Position numbers and translations under genes: made by a program
Shown here: one piece after another, positions 23,215-33,949 of the stretch
Numbering within the stretch: position 1 is the first letter of the stretch
Layout: each line of letters starts with the position of its first letter
Source of the DNA: Proteles cristata cristata
Lineage: Eukaryota; Chordata; Mammalia; Carnivora; Hyaenidae
Direction: 5' to 3'
DNA: 64,000 bases
Assembly: GCA_017311185.1 (NCBI GenBank)
Contig: JAESUZ010003107.1
Coordinates: 1,054,001 to 1,118,000, forward strand
Notes under the pieces: generated by a model
The model's input: only the letters and a program-made list of their open reading frames with translations
The model's database searches: none
Told to the model about the DNA's origin: nothing

Positions 23215-23520
23215 GAATGGCGGCTTGGATCTCAATTTGCATGTTGTCTTTCTCTTGTTCAGCCTTCGTTTAGAAATTGAAATAACTTGTTAAGCAAAGG
23301 GGAAGGGAGCACATGATTGCCAAGAGGACGCCTGGGAGTTGGGCGGGTGAGGAGGTAAAGAGCCAGCTGCTCCCTAACACAGGGGAGCGTGGCACCATCA
23401 TTTACCGCTTCATAAAATTAAATGTTTTCCAAATTAAATCAGTAGGCAGTGTGCAGGAGGCCTACTATCTCTAATAACAATTTTTCAATCAATATTAGGG
23501 GCCTTGCCGTCTGAAATCTG
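23215..23520. other. Candidate conserved non-coding element
   Basis: Repeat-free, with balanced composition and several TAAT or ATTTGCAT-like octamer cores ('caatttgcatgttg', 'cataaaattaaatg', 'ctaataacaatttttcaatcaatatta'). A G9 run lies just upstream at about 23164-23172. Constraint is inferred only from the lack of transposons and the motif density. Confidence 0.3.
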
Positions 23521-25069
23521 AGCCGAGAAAGTTAGCATGGGCTGGGGAGGGCGCGCTGGGGGAGGGCAAAGGAGAGGAGGTGGAAACAAGGTTTGAGTAC
23601 TGAGGCTTTCAATCAAACCAAAGGTTTAAAAAATATAGATATATATGCATGGTGGATTCGCCATCACTGTGAGTCTATTCCCCGTAGATTTTTCTCTTAA
23701 CTGATAATTCGGTCAGTCACATTCCTCAGAGGGAGGTCACAGGTCACCCCAGCCCCTGTCAGGCCTCAGAGAAACCATTTCCATTTTAATGCCACAGCTA
23801 TAATCTATCAAAGATGTGATGTACAAGATACAATGAATTTAAGTGGTCTTCATATATCACTGAGCTTTCATGCCTTCACCTGGGTAATAGTCTGAATTAC
23901 TCTCCCTACCTCACAATCTGTCACCCCCAGTAAAATAACTGCCATGCTGGTGTTAATGGCAGATTTGTCCAAATTGGGGCCACAGTAGCCAAAGTCATTC
24001 TGCATCATAAACTTTAGCATTCAGTGCTTAGCCTGGAAAGAGCCCCGTAGCTTAAAATTCTTCTGTAAATAATTCTGCAGACAGGCTCCGCTCATGTTTT
24101 TATTTATAAGCACTAAAATAAATCTAGCTGGGGCTGCACACAGCCTGCCTTCTCCATTTCCCTCTATCTAGTCCTCCAGTCCTCTCTCTCTCAAGCCCAT
24201 CTAATGTGACCTGTCACTTTTCCCCGAAAGGTGTCTAATAGACACAGGTCTCTTCCTTAGACAATAAACACAGCACAGTTCAGAAGACTCAGCTCATAGT
24301 TAGTGACCTTCTCTGCAACTCAACCATTAACCCTTCTTATTTTACCACTAAGTAGTAAAAGCCCTCTAATTTTACCACTAAGGAGTAAAAGTTGTTGACA
24401 CATATATCTCCCCCTAAACTATCCCCGGCTGTGAGACTATGTACTGCAAACCTCCAGAAGTAGGGGCTCACATGTCGCCTGATTCAAGTAGATACATGCA
24501 TCTCTCTCTGTTTCTATTCTTTTCACCAGCTCCATGGCCTATCATCACCAGCATCCAATCCACTATTTTACCTGTGACTTTCAAATCAAGTGGTCAAGAG
24601 CTGGGTTTGGACCCAGTGTCTGAGTTCCAGATGATATCTATCCTAACCTGGAAAAGATCTGCCATCCCACCGATGAATCCAAATGATAGAAAAGACTCGA
24701 CAGTGGTTGATCATTTGGGTACCAAAAGCCCTTGGACCAGACCAAGAAGGACAAAGAAACGTAAGGTCAGTTGACTACATGTATTCCTCTAACCCAAGCT
24801 CCTGAATAAACATCTTATTGGTGTACCACCTCTGTTTGAGAAAGTCAAAATACTTACGCAATATTGAGAGCAGACCTTGGTTTCTATGCATCAGTCTAAC
24901 ATGATAAGAATACAGACTCTAAATGAAATCCCATGATATACTATAGAATTTCCAGGAAAGAGGCAGTTTTATTTTATTCACAGGTCACCTAGTACTAGAG
25001 CCACCCAATGCTTATCATTAATAACCACAGATAAATGTACGAAGACTGTTAGTTTTTCAGAAGACTCTC
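23521..25069. other. Unclassified sequence
   Basis: Repeat-poor DNA with a GC-richer patch at 23,540-23,585 (GGGGAGGGCGCGCTGGGGGAGG). No exon can be supported. The 111-codon frame at 24,439-24,774 has no recognisable domain. Confidence 0.4.
24339..24391. repeat. Duplicated near-palindrome, period 30 bp
   Basis: Two 23-bp copies, at 24339-24361 and 24369-24391, differ at one base. Each contains TTTACCACTAAGTAGTAAA or its TTTACCACTAAGGAGTAAA variant, an imperfect palindrome. Confidence 0.85.
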
Positions 25070-25215
25070 TGCTTCTATGTCACTTAATGGCCTTTCTGTA
25101 CTTTGTTCTCCATATGTGAAAATTGGGACCATTAAGACTCATAGACATTTTACCTCTCAAGGCTATGAAAAGGATTAATGAAGTAAGGTTTATAAAATGT
25201 CTTGGGCCACTCACT
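25070..25215 (+). mobile_element. MIR relic
   Basis: 'tgttctccatatgtgaaaattgggacc', 'acctctcaaggctatgaaaaggattaatgaagtaaggtttataaaatgtctt': the core and 3' half of MIR. Confidence 0.65.
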
Positions 25216-26370
25216 CTTCCCAAAGGCTATAGATTTCTAGAAATGGAGGCAAAGCTGTCTAGAAAGCTGATGGCTTGGTTAAAAGGCCAAAAAAAAAAGT
25301 CAATAGAATTGAAATTATTTAGGAAAGGTTCAGACAGAACATGGAGCAGCAATTACTCCTTCAGGTTTCAGACCGCCTGTGTTTAGCAACAACAAAAGAG
25401 TCTGGCCCTCCTGTTTCTGATAGCACTTTCATTAAGGTAAACAGTATATTATTCATGCTAAGGGTTTCTCCAGCAGGCTCTGTTTGCCTCCACTTTATCT
25501 GAGCTTCTTTGCAGTGAATTGTAAACTCAGGAGATGTAAATTAGAAATATGTTCCCAGCCAGTCAAAATCAATGAAAGCCCTTTCCTCTAACTAGAAAGA
25601 AATTGTAGTAAAATGAGGTTGAAAGAAAGAATGTTCTATCAATGTTCTTGAACCAATCCTGAAGTGACTTCATTGGACTCCGGTCCACTCACGAAGTATG
25701 TTTTGAAGTACATATCATACAAACACAAACTGTAAAAAGATGGCCTCACTCCTACGGTCACATCTCAGCAGGCCTTTGAAGAGAGAGAGTACACCCCACA
25801 AGCATTGATGTCCCAGGGAAATCACTTTCTCATAACTCTGCACAGTTTTTCATCTCAAAGTTTCTTTAAATTGTTAGATATTTTTTAAAATATCATTTAA
25901 CCTGATTCTCCCCTAGAACATGCACAAAGAATTTCCCTAACATGGAAAGAACTGAACAAAGAGTTAGTTCAGTTCTATATACAAACTATATAGCTCAATA
26001 TATAGAAAGTAATCCTAGATTCTCAAGGAAGGTAGTGAAAATGTCCATCTAGGAAGCACCTGTCCATCTCCCCTCCTCCCCCAACCAAACACTGAAAGGA
26101 CAAGGTTCAAACAGATAATGGGGTGTGTGCTGATAACACTCAGATTTTCTAAAGTTTTTGCTTTTCCTGTGGGAAAATACTTACCTTGTAAATCAGGATG
26201 GAAGCAAGTTTTCACTGACCCCACGTGTGTACACTTTAGTAGTTTACAAAGCTCCTCTGAGGCTTTCAGGGTCAGATCAACAAAATCCCTGCCACTCTTT
26301 ATCTCCCAAAAAGTTTCAGCTAGAAAGCCAAAGCTTTGCACTAGTTCCGAACACATGGATACCCCCACCC
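25216..26370. other. Unclassified sequence
   Basis: No repeat or exon recognised. Overlapping frames on both strands at 26,015-26,390 have no coherent protein and are chance frames. Confidence 0.45.
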
Positions 26371-26413
26371 CCTTAAATCAGTGCTCCTGAAACCTCAATG
26401 TGTCTAAAATAAG

Positions 26414-26616
26414 ACTACCAGATAAAAGACAGGATGCTCATTTGAATTTCAGATCAACAATAGTTTTTTAGTACAAATATGTTCCAAAAACTGCATGGGA
26501 TATACTTATCCTTTAAAATATTGTTTGTCTGAAATTCAAATTTGACTTGAGGGTCCTGAGGTTTCATTTGCTTGTTTTCTGTGTTTTGTTTTGTTTGCCA
26601 AATGTAGCAATCCTAG
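26414..26616. mobile_element. Palindromic MITE inserted in MER5
   Basis: The left arm 'tttgaatttcagatcaacaatagttttttag' is mirrored by the right arm 'attgtttgtctgaaattcaaattt', and the ends 'actaccagat' and 'gcaatcct' are related. It is flanked by AAATAAG at 26407-26413 and 26617-26623. The whole unit is nearly one long hairpin. I recognise it as a common mammalian palindromic repeat but cannot fix its name. Confidence 0.75.
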
Positions 26617-26718
26617 AAATAAGAGTTACCTGGATGTTTACAATGTAGCTTCTCAGTCCCCAAACCACACAGATTTGGATTTGATAGTTCTATCATGGTG
26701 TCAAGAAATGTGACTTTT

Positions 26719-26952
26719 TATTTATTGTTTTAATTTTTTTTTAGTGTTTTACTTATTTCTGAGAGAGAGATAGAGAGACAGTGTGAACAGGGGAGGGTCA
26801 GAGAGAGAGGGAGATACAGAATCTGAAGCAGGCTCCAGGCTCTGAGCTAGCTGTCAGCACAGAGCCCGACGTTGGGCTCGAACCCACGAACCGTGTGATC
26901 ATGACCTGAGCCGAAGTCGGATGCTCAACCAACTGAGCCACTCAGGCACCCC
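26719..26952 (-). mobile_element. CAN-SINE inserted in MER5, antisense
   Basis: The duplication GAAATGTGACTTTT (26705-26718) is matched by GAAATCTGACTTTT (26953-26966). It is the youngest layer of this nest. The B box GGCTCGAACCC is intact. Confidence 0.96.
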
Positions 26953-27039
26953 GAAATCTGACTTTTTAAAGTAAACACTATGGATGATTCCAGTGCAGGC
27001 AGACCTAAAACCATCTTTTGAGAAACATGTCTTAAGTGG

Positions 27040-28025
27040 TGGAATGTTCCCTGATATATCTTTGTATATCAGCTGCAAAATGTTTTGAATTTAAAGGTGC
27101 TAGTTATTATAACTTTGCCACAAGAAGTCTAATATGTTGGTCCCCTTTCTAAAATCCCAAAAGATATATAGAGTCCTTGATCTCCCAGAGGGGATAAGCA
27201 CAAACAATATGAATTTCTGTCAAGGGATAAATGGAGCCTATTACCTCTTACTGGTAATTTTCCTTTTTCACATATAAAATAAACTGATTTCTGTTGCTGT
27301 ATTTTTTTTTTTTTTGCAACTTGGGTATTATTTACAATAAATTGAATCCTTTCCATGCTTGACATATTACACTGATCTATGACTTTGCTTTCATTTTGTC
27401 CTGTTAACTAGAAACCCACTTCATCATGAAATATGTTCCTCACACTTTCCTCCATAGTGAGTAAAAACATTGATAAAGCATCATAAATTGTAGGTCATTT
27501 CTCAAATGCTTCCTGTTACAGTGAGGATTGGAAGAAGGAAAAGTAAGTACTGATCAATGGCCACTTGATAAAATTTATGCTGAATGTATGGACAGAAAAG
27601 CAATGGATGTATTAGAAGCTGCATTATAAGATGCTTGCTCCACATCCAGACTTCATTCTTTACTCCATAATGCCAAAGGCAATTCAGCTCCTCTCTCTAG
27701 CAAACCACCCTCTGTCCTCAAAATAAATTAATTCATGAAAACTTCTAACAGTGAGTTTTGCCTAAATCAACTAGATAACGATAAAGGACGTAATATACCA
27801 AGCTACCAGGATAGCTACCCTGTCTTTCCCTTTATTCTGTGTAAATGTTGAGTACATATTGTTACTTAAAGCCTAATTTGGACCAGAGATTTGAAAATAA
27901 CACTGATCCTAGAACATGCAGTATCTCCAATGTAATAAGATATCATAAAGATAACACTGTGTGCCAATAAACCCACCAGACATTTTGCCAGTGTCGCCTC
28001 AAGCTGGACTTTACAGCAACATTTA
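27040..28025. other. Unclassified sequence
   Basis: Contains a T-run at 27301-27315. No exon or repeat family recognised. Confidence 0.45.
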
Positions 28026-28029
28026 ATTT

Positions 28030-28117
28030 TTTAATATTTTATTTATTTATTTATTTATTTATTTATTTTTGAGAGAGAAAGTGTATACACATGTGGAGGA
28101 GGGGCAGAGGGAGAGAG

Positions 28118-28148
<31 letters not shown>

Positions 28149-28277
28149 ATCCCAAGCAGGCTCCCCACTGTCAGTGCAGAGCCCGAGGTGGGGCTCAGGC
28201 CCAGGAACTGTGAGATCATGACCAGAGCTGAAATTAAAGAGTTCAACACTCAACCGACTGAGCTACCCAGGTGCCCC
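28030..28277 (-). mobile_element. CAN-SINE, antisense, long (ATTT)n tail
   Basis: (TTTA)n tail, a (GA)n body and the antisense head 'caaccgactgagctacccaggtgcccc'. The variant 'cccaagcaggctccccactgtcagtgcagagcc' is an older subfamily. Confidence 0.93.
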
Positions 28278-28471
28278 AAGGATGATGTCTTTTAAAATCT
28301 ATTTCAGCTACATTGTTTCCCAGTACTCTTTAAACCCTAAGTAGAGCATTAAATATCTGAGATCCTTGAATATCCCAAGGAAATGTTGCCTTACTTTGCC
28401 ATAGTACAATATCCAATTTATCAACTTTTCCTTCCCTGGAAGCTGTGCCTTGGTAAAATTAAAATGTCCTT

Positions 28472-28690
28472 GGGGCGCCTGAGTGGCTTAGTCGGTTAAG
28501 CGTCGTACTTTCGCTTAGGTCATGATCTCGCGGTTCGTGGGTTCGAGCCCCGCGTCGGGCTCTGTGCTGACTGCCAGCTAAGAGCCTGAAGCCTGTTTCA
28601 GTCTGTGACTCCCTCTCTCTCTGACCCTTCCCTGCTCACGCTGTTTCTCTCTCTCTCTCCTAGAAATAAATAAAAAAATAAAAATAAAAA
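28472..28690 (+). mobile_element. Young CAN-SINE, 'TTTCGCTTAGG' subfamily
   Basis: A perfect 17-bp duplication, AAAATTAAAATGTCCTT, at 28455-28471 and 28691-28707. The CpG-rich head GCGGTTCGTGGGTTCGAGCC is intact. Confidence 0.97.
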
Positions 28691-28819
28691 AAAATTAAAA
28701 TGTCCTTTATGAGTAAATTCAGTTATGAAAATAAGCACTCATCAATATGTCCCAGTATTACAATGGCATAGAGTACTCAGTCCTAAACCCTGAAATGTTT
28801 AGGGTGGCATATGCCTTAA

Positions 28820-28960
28820 CACAAGAGGCTAATTATTCCTCTGCCACATATTAAGGAAAATGAACCTGCCTCTCAGGATTGGTATGAGGAATAGCTTATA
28901 AAAATGAGTGTGAAACCCTTTGCAAATACCAAATGCTATATGAATGCTAAGTAATAATAA
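28820..28960 (+). mobile_element. MIR relic
   Basis: 'aatgaacctgcctctcaggattggtatgagga', 'aaaccctttgcaaata', 'gctatatgaatgctaagtaataataa'. Confidence 0.65.
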
Positions 28961-29197
28961 AGATCTGTATGAATGCAGCAAAACACCCCAACTTCCAGGT
29001 GCTTTTTCAAACTGGACACCAACCATTTAAGATTCATCCATCATTCACCTTCAGGCATCCCTTTCTTTATGAAAAAATAAAATGGGCTGTCTGCATTGCA
29101 ATGAAATGGAAAAACTGAATTTCAGTGCATATAAGCTCCCCATATCTTGACCAAAGTAATGAGTTATGTTATTTAGTTAATGAAGATAATTCTCATG

Positions 29198-29231
29198 AAG
29201 GAAGGGAAGGGAAGGGAAGGGAAGGGAAGGA
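29198..29231. repeat. (GGGAA)n microsatellite
   Basis: About six units of GGGAA/AAGGG. Confidence 0.95.
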
Positions 29232-29504
29232 AATTTAAAAATACCAATTAACCTTCATTATTTTGTTTTCGACTCCGAGGGCACAAGATTCTACCTGTAA
29301 GATTTTGGAAACATCATCAAGATACATGGCACATAGCCAGTATCACCGAGTAGGTATAGTCATTATGCCTATTCCTAACTCCCCCTAAGAAGCCACTTGT
29401 CTGTAATCCCCAAGCACTGTCAATGTGTTGGAAGCCAGAGAGAAGGAAAAATACAGTGTTCAAAAACAACATAACAATGATGATTGTCATTCTGCAGTCT
29501 CTTG

Positions 29505-29627
29505 CAACAAGGAGAGAGAGAGAGGTAGGGAGGGAGGGAAGGAGGGAGGGAGGGAGGGAGGGTGGAAGGAAGGAAGGAAGGAAGGAAGGAAGGAAGGAAG
29601 GAAGGAAGGAAGGAAGGAAGGAAGGAA
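29505..29627. repeat. Compound purine microsatellite (GGGA)n(GGAA)n
   Basis: GA dinucleotides pass into GGGA units, then about 14 GGAA units from about 29566. At 29544-29562 five GGG runs are separated by single A loops. Read-through frames are Arg-Glu-Gly-Lys or Phe-Leu-Pro-Ser repeats and are not genes. Confidence 0.95.
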
Positions 29628-31470
29628 CTCTCCTCCAGCAAATTGTTTCGTCCAAAGACATGATTCACTAACATTTGATTTGGCAAGTTGTAGTCACTCC
29701 TAACATTATTTTTTCCCCTTTGTGTTCATTTGAGGAGCAAAGATTTATTGCCTCTCCTGAAAAGGACAAGGGATGCACTAGAAATAAGAATTAATAGGGT
29801 TTTGTTTGCCCATTGTCCATCTTTATAGAAAAAAATTATTTGACTAGATTCTTAATTCTTTTTGGTCCCAAAATACAGTGAATCTTTCTCTATAATACTG
29901 AATAAAATTTAGAGACAGGTGCAAACAGTAGTCATGTTTTAGGGCAATGGGAGATGATACATTTAAAAGTCAAATCCTCTCCCTATGTGAAATTTCCTTT
30001 CCACACTGTCAATAGCCCCTGTCACTGGATTGCCCTCCTCTTTAAATGTAGTGTGCATAAATCTGCCACACATATGAGCCATATTGTATATGGGTTTGCA
30101 CTGAATGTACACTAAGAAAAAAAATATGTAAGATTTCATTCATAAAATACCAAGCAATTATTATTTAATAAAAGAAAGAAAAAAAGAGGCTGGATCCTGG
30201 CCAGCACAGATACTAAGTATCTAATAAAGTGCTCTATGAAACAAAAATAAGCCAGAAGAGCCAGGGACTCTGCCCATAGATTTTTATTCCCGAGTGCAAA
30301 AGAAAACAGTGTTTGCTTCCTCTATTAGTAGATGAGTAAGTCTAAAGAGAAACAGGTAAAGTTTCCTCAGCATGCAGTATATGAAACTAATTTTTATGAC
30401 TGCTATTATGTTTTATCACTGGTAGAATAGGCACAATCACCTGATATATGCATATTATATGCATATACATTCTTTTAAAGCAGTCCTGCCTCTGGTTGTT
30501 AAAATGGTGGAAAGCCTCTCAGCATTTCCATTATAAAATCTGATTTTCAGGGATTTATAACTAAACTGAAGATTTCCTTCAAGGTGAAGCAGGAATCACC
30601 AGGTCTCAGCTCAAAGCATAATTTTGCTTTCAGTTTTCTGGGAAGTTTGGTTTGGTCATTATCAAGTTGTGGAAATGCAAAAATAAATAAGTCAAAGCTT
30701 ACAGGGATCTGGCTTTTTTCCCCTTTTCTAAAAACCCTCGTGGACCTTTCAAATAGCTCGGTTATCTGAAATGACATTTAGTCCAAAATATGGATTTCTT
30801 TCTTAAAATGGCTGCAACTTTGACATTTAAAGATTGGTTATTACACATGCATAGAAGCTGCTTCTCCAGAAGATACTTGGCAGTACTGAGCAATATTGTA
30901 TGTATCGTGCATACATAATGCCCACTTTCCAAATGACCTCCTCCTATTGCTGGGTGGAGGAAATAGCTCTTAACAGGAATGACAAATATATTAACAATTC
31001 AATTATTGTTTTATTATATTGCACTCATTAAAGATTGCTTGAAGAGTAGCATAGATTAGGCAAAAATTACTGAATTTCATGCATCATTTTAAAAGTAATT
31101 AGTTACTTCCAAATTAATATTAAATAAAAACTTTAAATATCTTGCCACTGAAGACTTTTGGAAAACTACAACAGTGGCTCTTTACAGGGTCCAAAGACAT
31201 AAAAGACAATAAGTAAGATCAGGATTATGTTTAATAAACATTCACAGAATGAACCATTATAGTTTCACTCAAAGAGGACATTATATTCCACATGCTCTAC
31301 AATATATTTGAAAATATATAGATTTCAATGAAATCTAAATAGGCTCTTTTTTTTTTTTAATAAAATGTAATTCATTCTGACTCTCACCTGCATGGAATTT
31401 CTTTTCCTTAATTAAAATACTTATATAACACTGGTAGAAATACACATTTACAAGATGTGTTTAGAAAATG
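29628..31470. other. Unclassified, mostly repeat-free stretch
   Basis: No SINE or L1 for 1.8 kb. The block at about 30,940-31,140 is TAAT-rich ('ttaacaattcaattattg', 'taaaagtaattagttac') and may be regulatory, but only on appearance. A T-run lies at about 31348-31359. Confidence 0.4.
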
Positions 31471-31477
31471 TAATCAA

Positions 31478-31712
31478 GGGCCGCCTAGGTGGCTCAGTCA
31501 GTTAAGCGTCTGACTCTTGATTTCAGCTCAAGTCATGATCTCGCAGTTTGTTGAGATCAAGCCTTGCATCAGGCTATGAACTGACAGCAGAGCCTGCTTG
31601 GGATTCTCTCTCTCCCTCTCCCCTCTCTCTGCCTCTCTCTCTCTCTACCCCCTACTCTGTTCTCTCTCACTTGCTCTCACTCTCAAATAAATAAGCAAAA
31701 AAAATTTTTTTA
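31478..31712 (+). mobile_element. CAN-SINE
   Basis: Head GGGCCGCCTAGGTGGCTCAG, then 'gactcttgatttcagctcaag' and an expanded CTCTCT body ending TCTCAAATAAATAAGC. An older type with a decayed B box (GAGATCAAGCC). Confidence 0.93.
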
Positions 31713-31794
31713 AGTGATCAAAAAGATTTTGCAAAGCCATTTGAGTATCATCTCTATGACAAATCCAAATCTTTTCTGAGTAGAGAAAGTATTT

Positions 31795-31921
31795 TAATTT
31801 TTTTCTATTTGAATATTGTTGACACACAATGTTACATTAGTTTCAAGTGTATAACTTGATAGTGATTCAACTCCATACATCTTGCTATTACTATGTTTAC
31901 CACAGCATAGGGACCATTTTA
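31795..31921 (-). mobile_element. L1 3' UTR fragment, antisense
   Basis: 'tattgttgacacacaatgttacattagtttcaagtgtataacttgatagtgattcaactc' is the antisense L1 3' UTR signature, also seen near 51,510. It is interrupted at its right by a SINE. Confidence 0.75.
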
Positions 31922-32150
31922 TTTTTTTAAATATTTTTTTAATTTATTTCTAGGAGAGAGAGATAGCGTGAGCAGGGGAGGGTCAGAGACTGAGGGAGAT
32001 ACAGAATCTGAAATAGGCTCCAGGCTCTGAGCTGGCAGTCAGAACACAGCCCGACACGGGGCTCGAACCCACAAACTGCGAGATCATGACCTAAGCGAAA
32101 GTCGGACGCTTAACCGACTAAGCTTAACCAACTAAGCCACCCAGGAGCCG
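31922..32150 (-). mobile_element. Young CAN-SINE with internal head duplication, antisense
   Basis: A perfect 16-bp duplication, CATAGGGACCATTTTA, at 31906-31921 and 32151-32166. Near the head the segment GCTTAACCGACTAA is followed directly by GCTTAACCAACTAA, a 14-bp tandem duplication across the A-box region that other copies lack. Confidence 0.96.
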
Positions 32151-32316
32151 CATAGGGACCATTTTAGACAAAAATTTTTTTAAACAAAGACCTTAGTAGT
32201 CAAAACTTAGGAATAAGGCTAGCTTAAGAGCTTTGGTTTGACCATAAACTAATGACACTAGTTTGGTTTGTGGGTTTATTCTTTTTTCCTGTGACCCTTA
32301 AGCCCAAGATGAAAGC

Positions 32317-32318
<2 letters not shown>

Positions 32319-32365
<47 letters not shown>
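32319..32365. repeat. (CA)n microsatellite
   Basis: About 23 uninterrupted CA units. Confidence 0.97.
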
Positions 32366-32366
<1 letters not shown>

Positions 32367-32864
32367 GGAGTATAGAAAAATATTTTTGGAATGGAAGCAT
32401 GATGGGAATGTGTGACTTTTTTCAACTCATGAAACAACTATTACATGCCCACTGCAGGCCAAATTCTGTGCTTCAGATCACAAAGACACTGGTCATCTTC
32501 TCAAAGTTTTTATGGCCGACAATCAATAAATTTTTATTCTTTTAAGTTAATATTTAAACTTAACCATATGCATGTTAGCCTATAACATGTACTCATGAAA
32601 CTACAAAACTTAGACAAGAGACATTTCAGTTCTTGTTTTTATTCATCAACTGAATGAGCAAGTCTTTGGGAGGGTTTGCACAAAGGGGGAAAGGTGGCTA
32701 TAGCATCAGCCGCCAATAACCTGTCAAGAGACTATATGTTTTCTCGGCTGTCTTAGGGAAAAAAACAAATATATCAAGTAAGAATCTGCTCAACTGCTTG
32801 ACCATAGCATAATGGATAAAAATGGTATATAATCATGGAGAATTTTCTAGTTACAATGTATGTT
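32366..32864. other. Unclassified sequence
   Basis: No repeat family or exon recognised. The segment 'tcatgaaacaactattacatgcccactgcaggcc' at about 32,427-32,460 may be an L2 scrap. Confidence 0.4.
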
Positions 32865-33000
32865 CACATACTTTTCCCCATTCCCTCTTCATATTACATC
32901 TGAGATAGGGAGGTTGTGTACTATCCTTATTTTCTAGAAAAGAAACTGAAGCATGGAAGCTAACCACACAGGAAGTGACAACTCTGAGACTGGTCAGGAG
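32865..33000 (-). mobile_element. MIR relic, antisense
   Basis: 'cttcatattacatctgagatagggaggttgtgtactatccttattttctagaaaagaaactgaagcatggaagc'. Confidence 0.7.
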
Positions 33001-33659
33001 TAGAGAGACAATAAGAAATAATAATAATGGGGCCTATATCAAATCTTTCTGAAGTTTAGATTGTCAACAAATCTTTTTGCCATTCCAACAAACTTATATT
33101 TCTGTTTCTTCCATTCAGTAGCTGAGGCTGTTATTCACCTGCCACAGTTAAGTCAGCCAGAACATTCTACGGTCAATAGTTCTGATGATCTTAGATAATG
33201 CCTGAGAAGTAATCAGTTTACCTTCACAGTAAGACTGCTTGGGCATTACAACAATGCTGGCATCTGATTTTTTTTCTGCCATGAAAGTAAGTTAAGACCA
33301 AGATACTTGCTGCTGAGGTAAAGAAGGTGTTTGAGTGCTTGAATCACCCAGAGAGGCTATTTCTAGGTATAAAAACAGCTGTTTAAAACATGTCTAATCT
33401 CCATGTTACTCAGCCTGTGTGCATCATCACTGAACTGTGCAGCAAGACAGAACTAAAGAAATAAATAATTGCAGTAAATTAAAATAAAGAAAATGGTCGA
33501 TCCACCTCTGCCTTTTCTTGATTCTGCTCTTCAATCTGTAAGAACAGAGGCAGATCACCTATCTCTCTAGAAAGGACACATGGCTACATTATATATATTT
33601 AACATATAGACATAGAGTGAACACAGATATACAAAGAGTGTGGATTATAGTAAAGTATG
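33001..33659. other. Unclassified sequence
   Basis: No repeat or exon recognised. Confidence 0.45.
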
Positions 33660-33890
33660 TAGAGCATTGAAAAGAACAGGAGACTTACAGTCAAATCCTG
33701 GACTCTAGACCTCCATCCAACGCTTGCTGGTGACCTTGATCAAATCACCTCTCAGCCTTAGTTTCCCTATAGGAGAAAATAAAATGTGAATAATGATAGC
33801 ATCCTGCTAGATCACGAGCAAAACAAAGTGAAAGCACTTTGTAAACTATGCAAAGGACTGTACACATGTGTGGTATCAATTTTAAAGTAT
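33660..33890 (+). mobile_element. MIR relic, long
   Basis: 'acagtcaaatcctggactct', 'gctggtgaccttgatcaaatcacctctcagccttagtttccctat', 'gtgaataatgatagcatcctg', 'gtgaaagcactttgtaaac'. Confidence 0.8.
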
Positions 33891-33949
33891 TTTTATTATT
33901 ATTTTCATGATCACAGGGGATTTTTTTTAATGTAGGTTTTTAAATGCCT

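Larger units (their letters stand above)
26379..27029 (+). mobile_element. MER5-type hAT element, split twice
   Basis: The MER5 segments appear in order around two inserts: 'cagtgctcctgaaacctcaatgtg'; then 'gttacctggatgtttacaatgtagcttctcagtccc', 'cacagatttggatttgatag'; then 'ctgactttttaaagtaaac', 'gatgattccagtgcagg', and the end 'ccatcttttgagaaaca'. Possible 8-bp flanks are CCTTAAAT (26371-26378) and TCTTAAGT (27030-27037). Confidence 0.8.

Noticed and set aside
29317..29703. Four overlapping frames with PSFL or EGRK repeats
   Set aside because: Simple translation of the GGAA/GGGA microsatellite on both strands.
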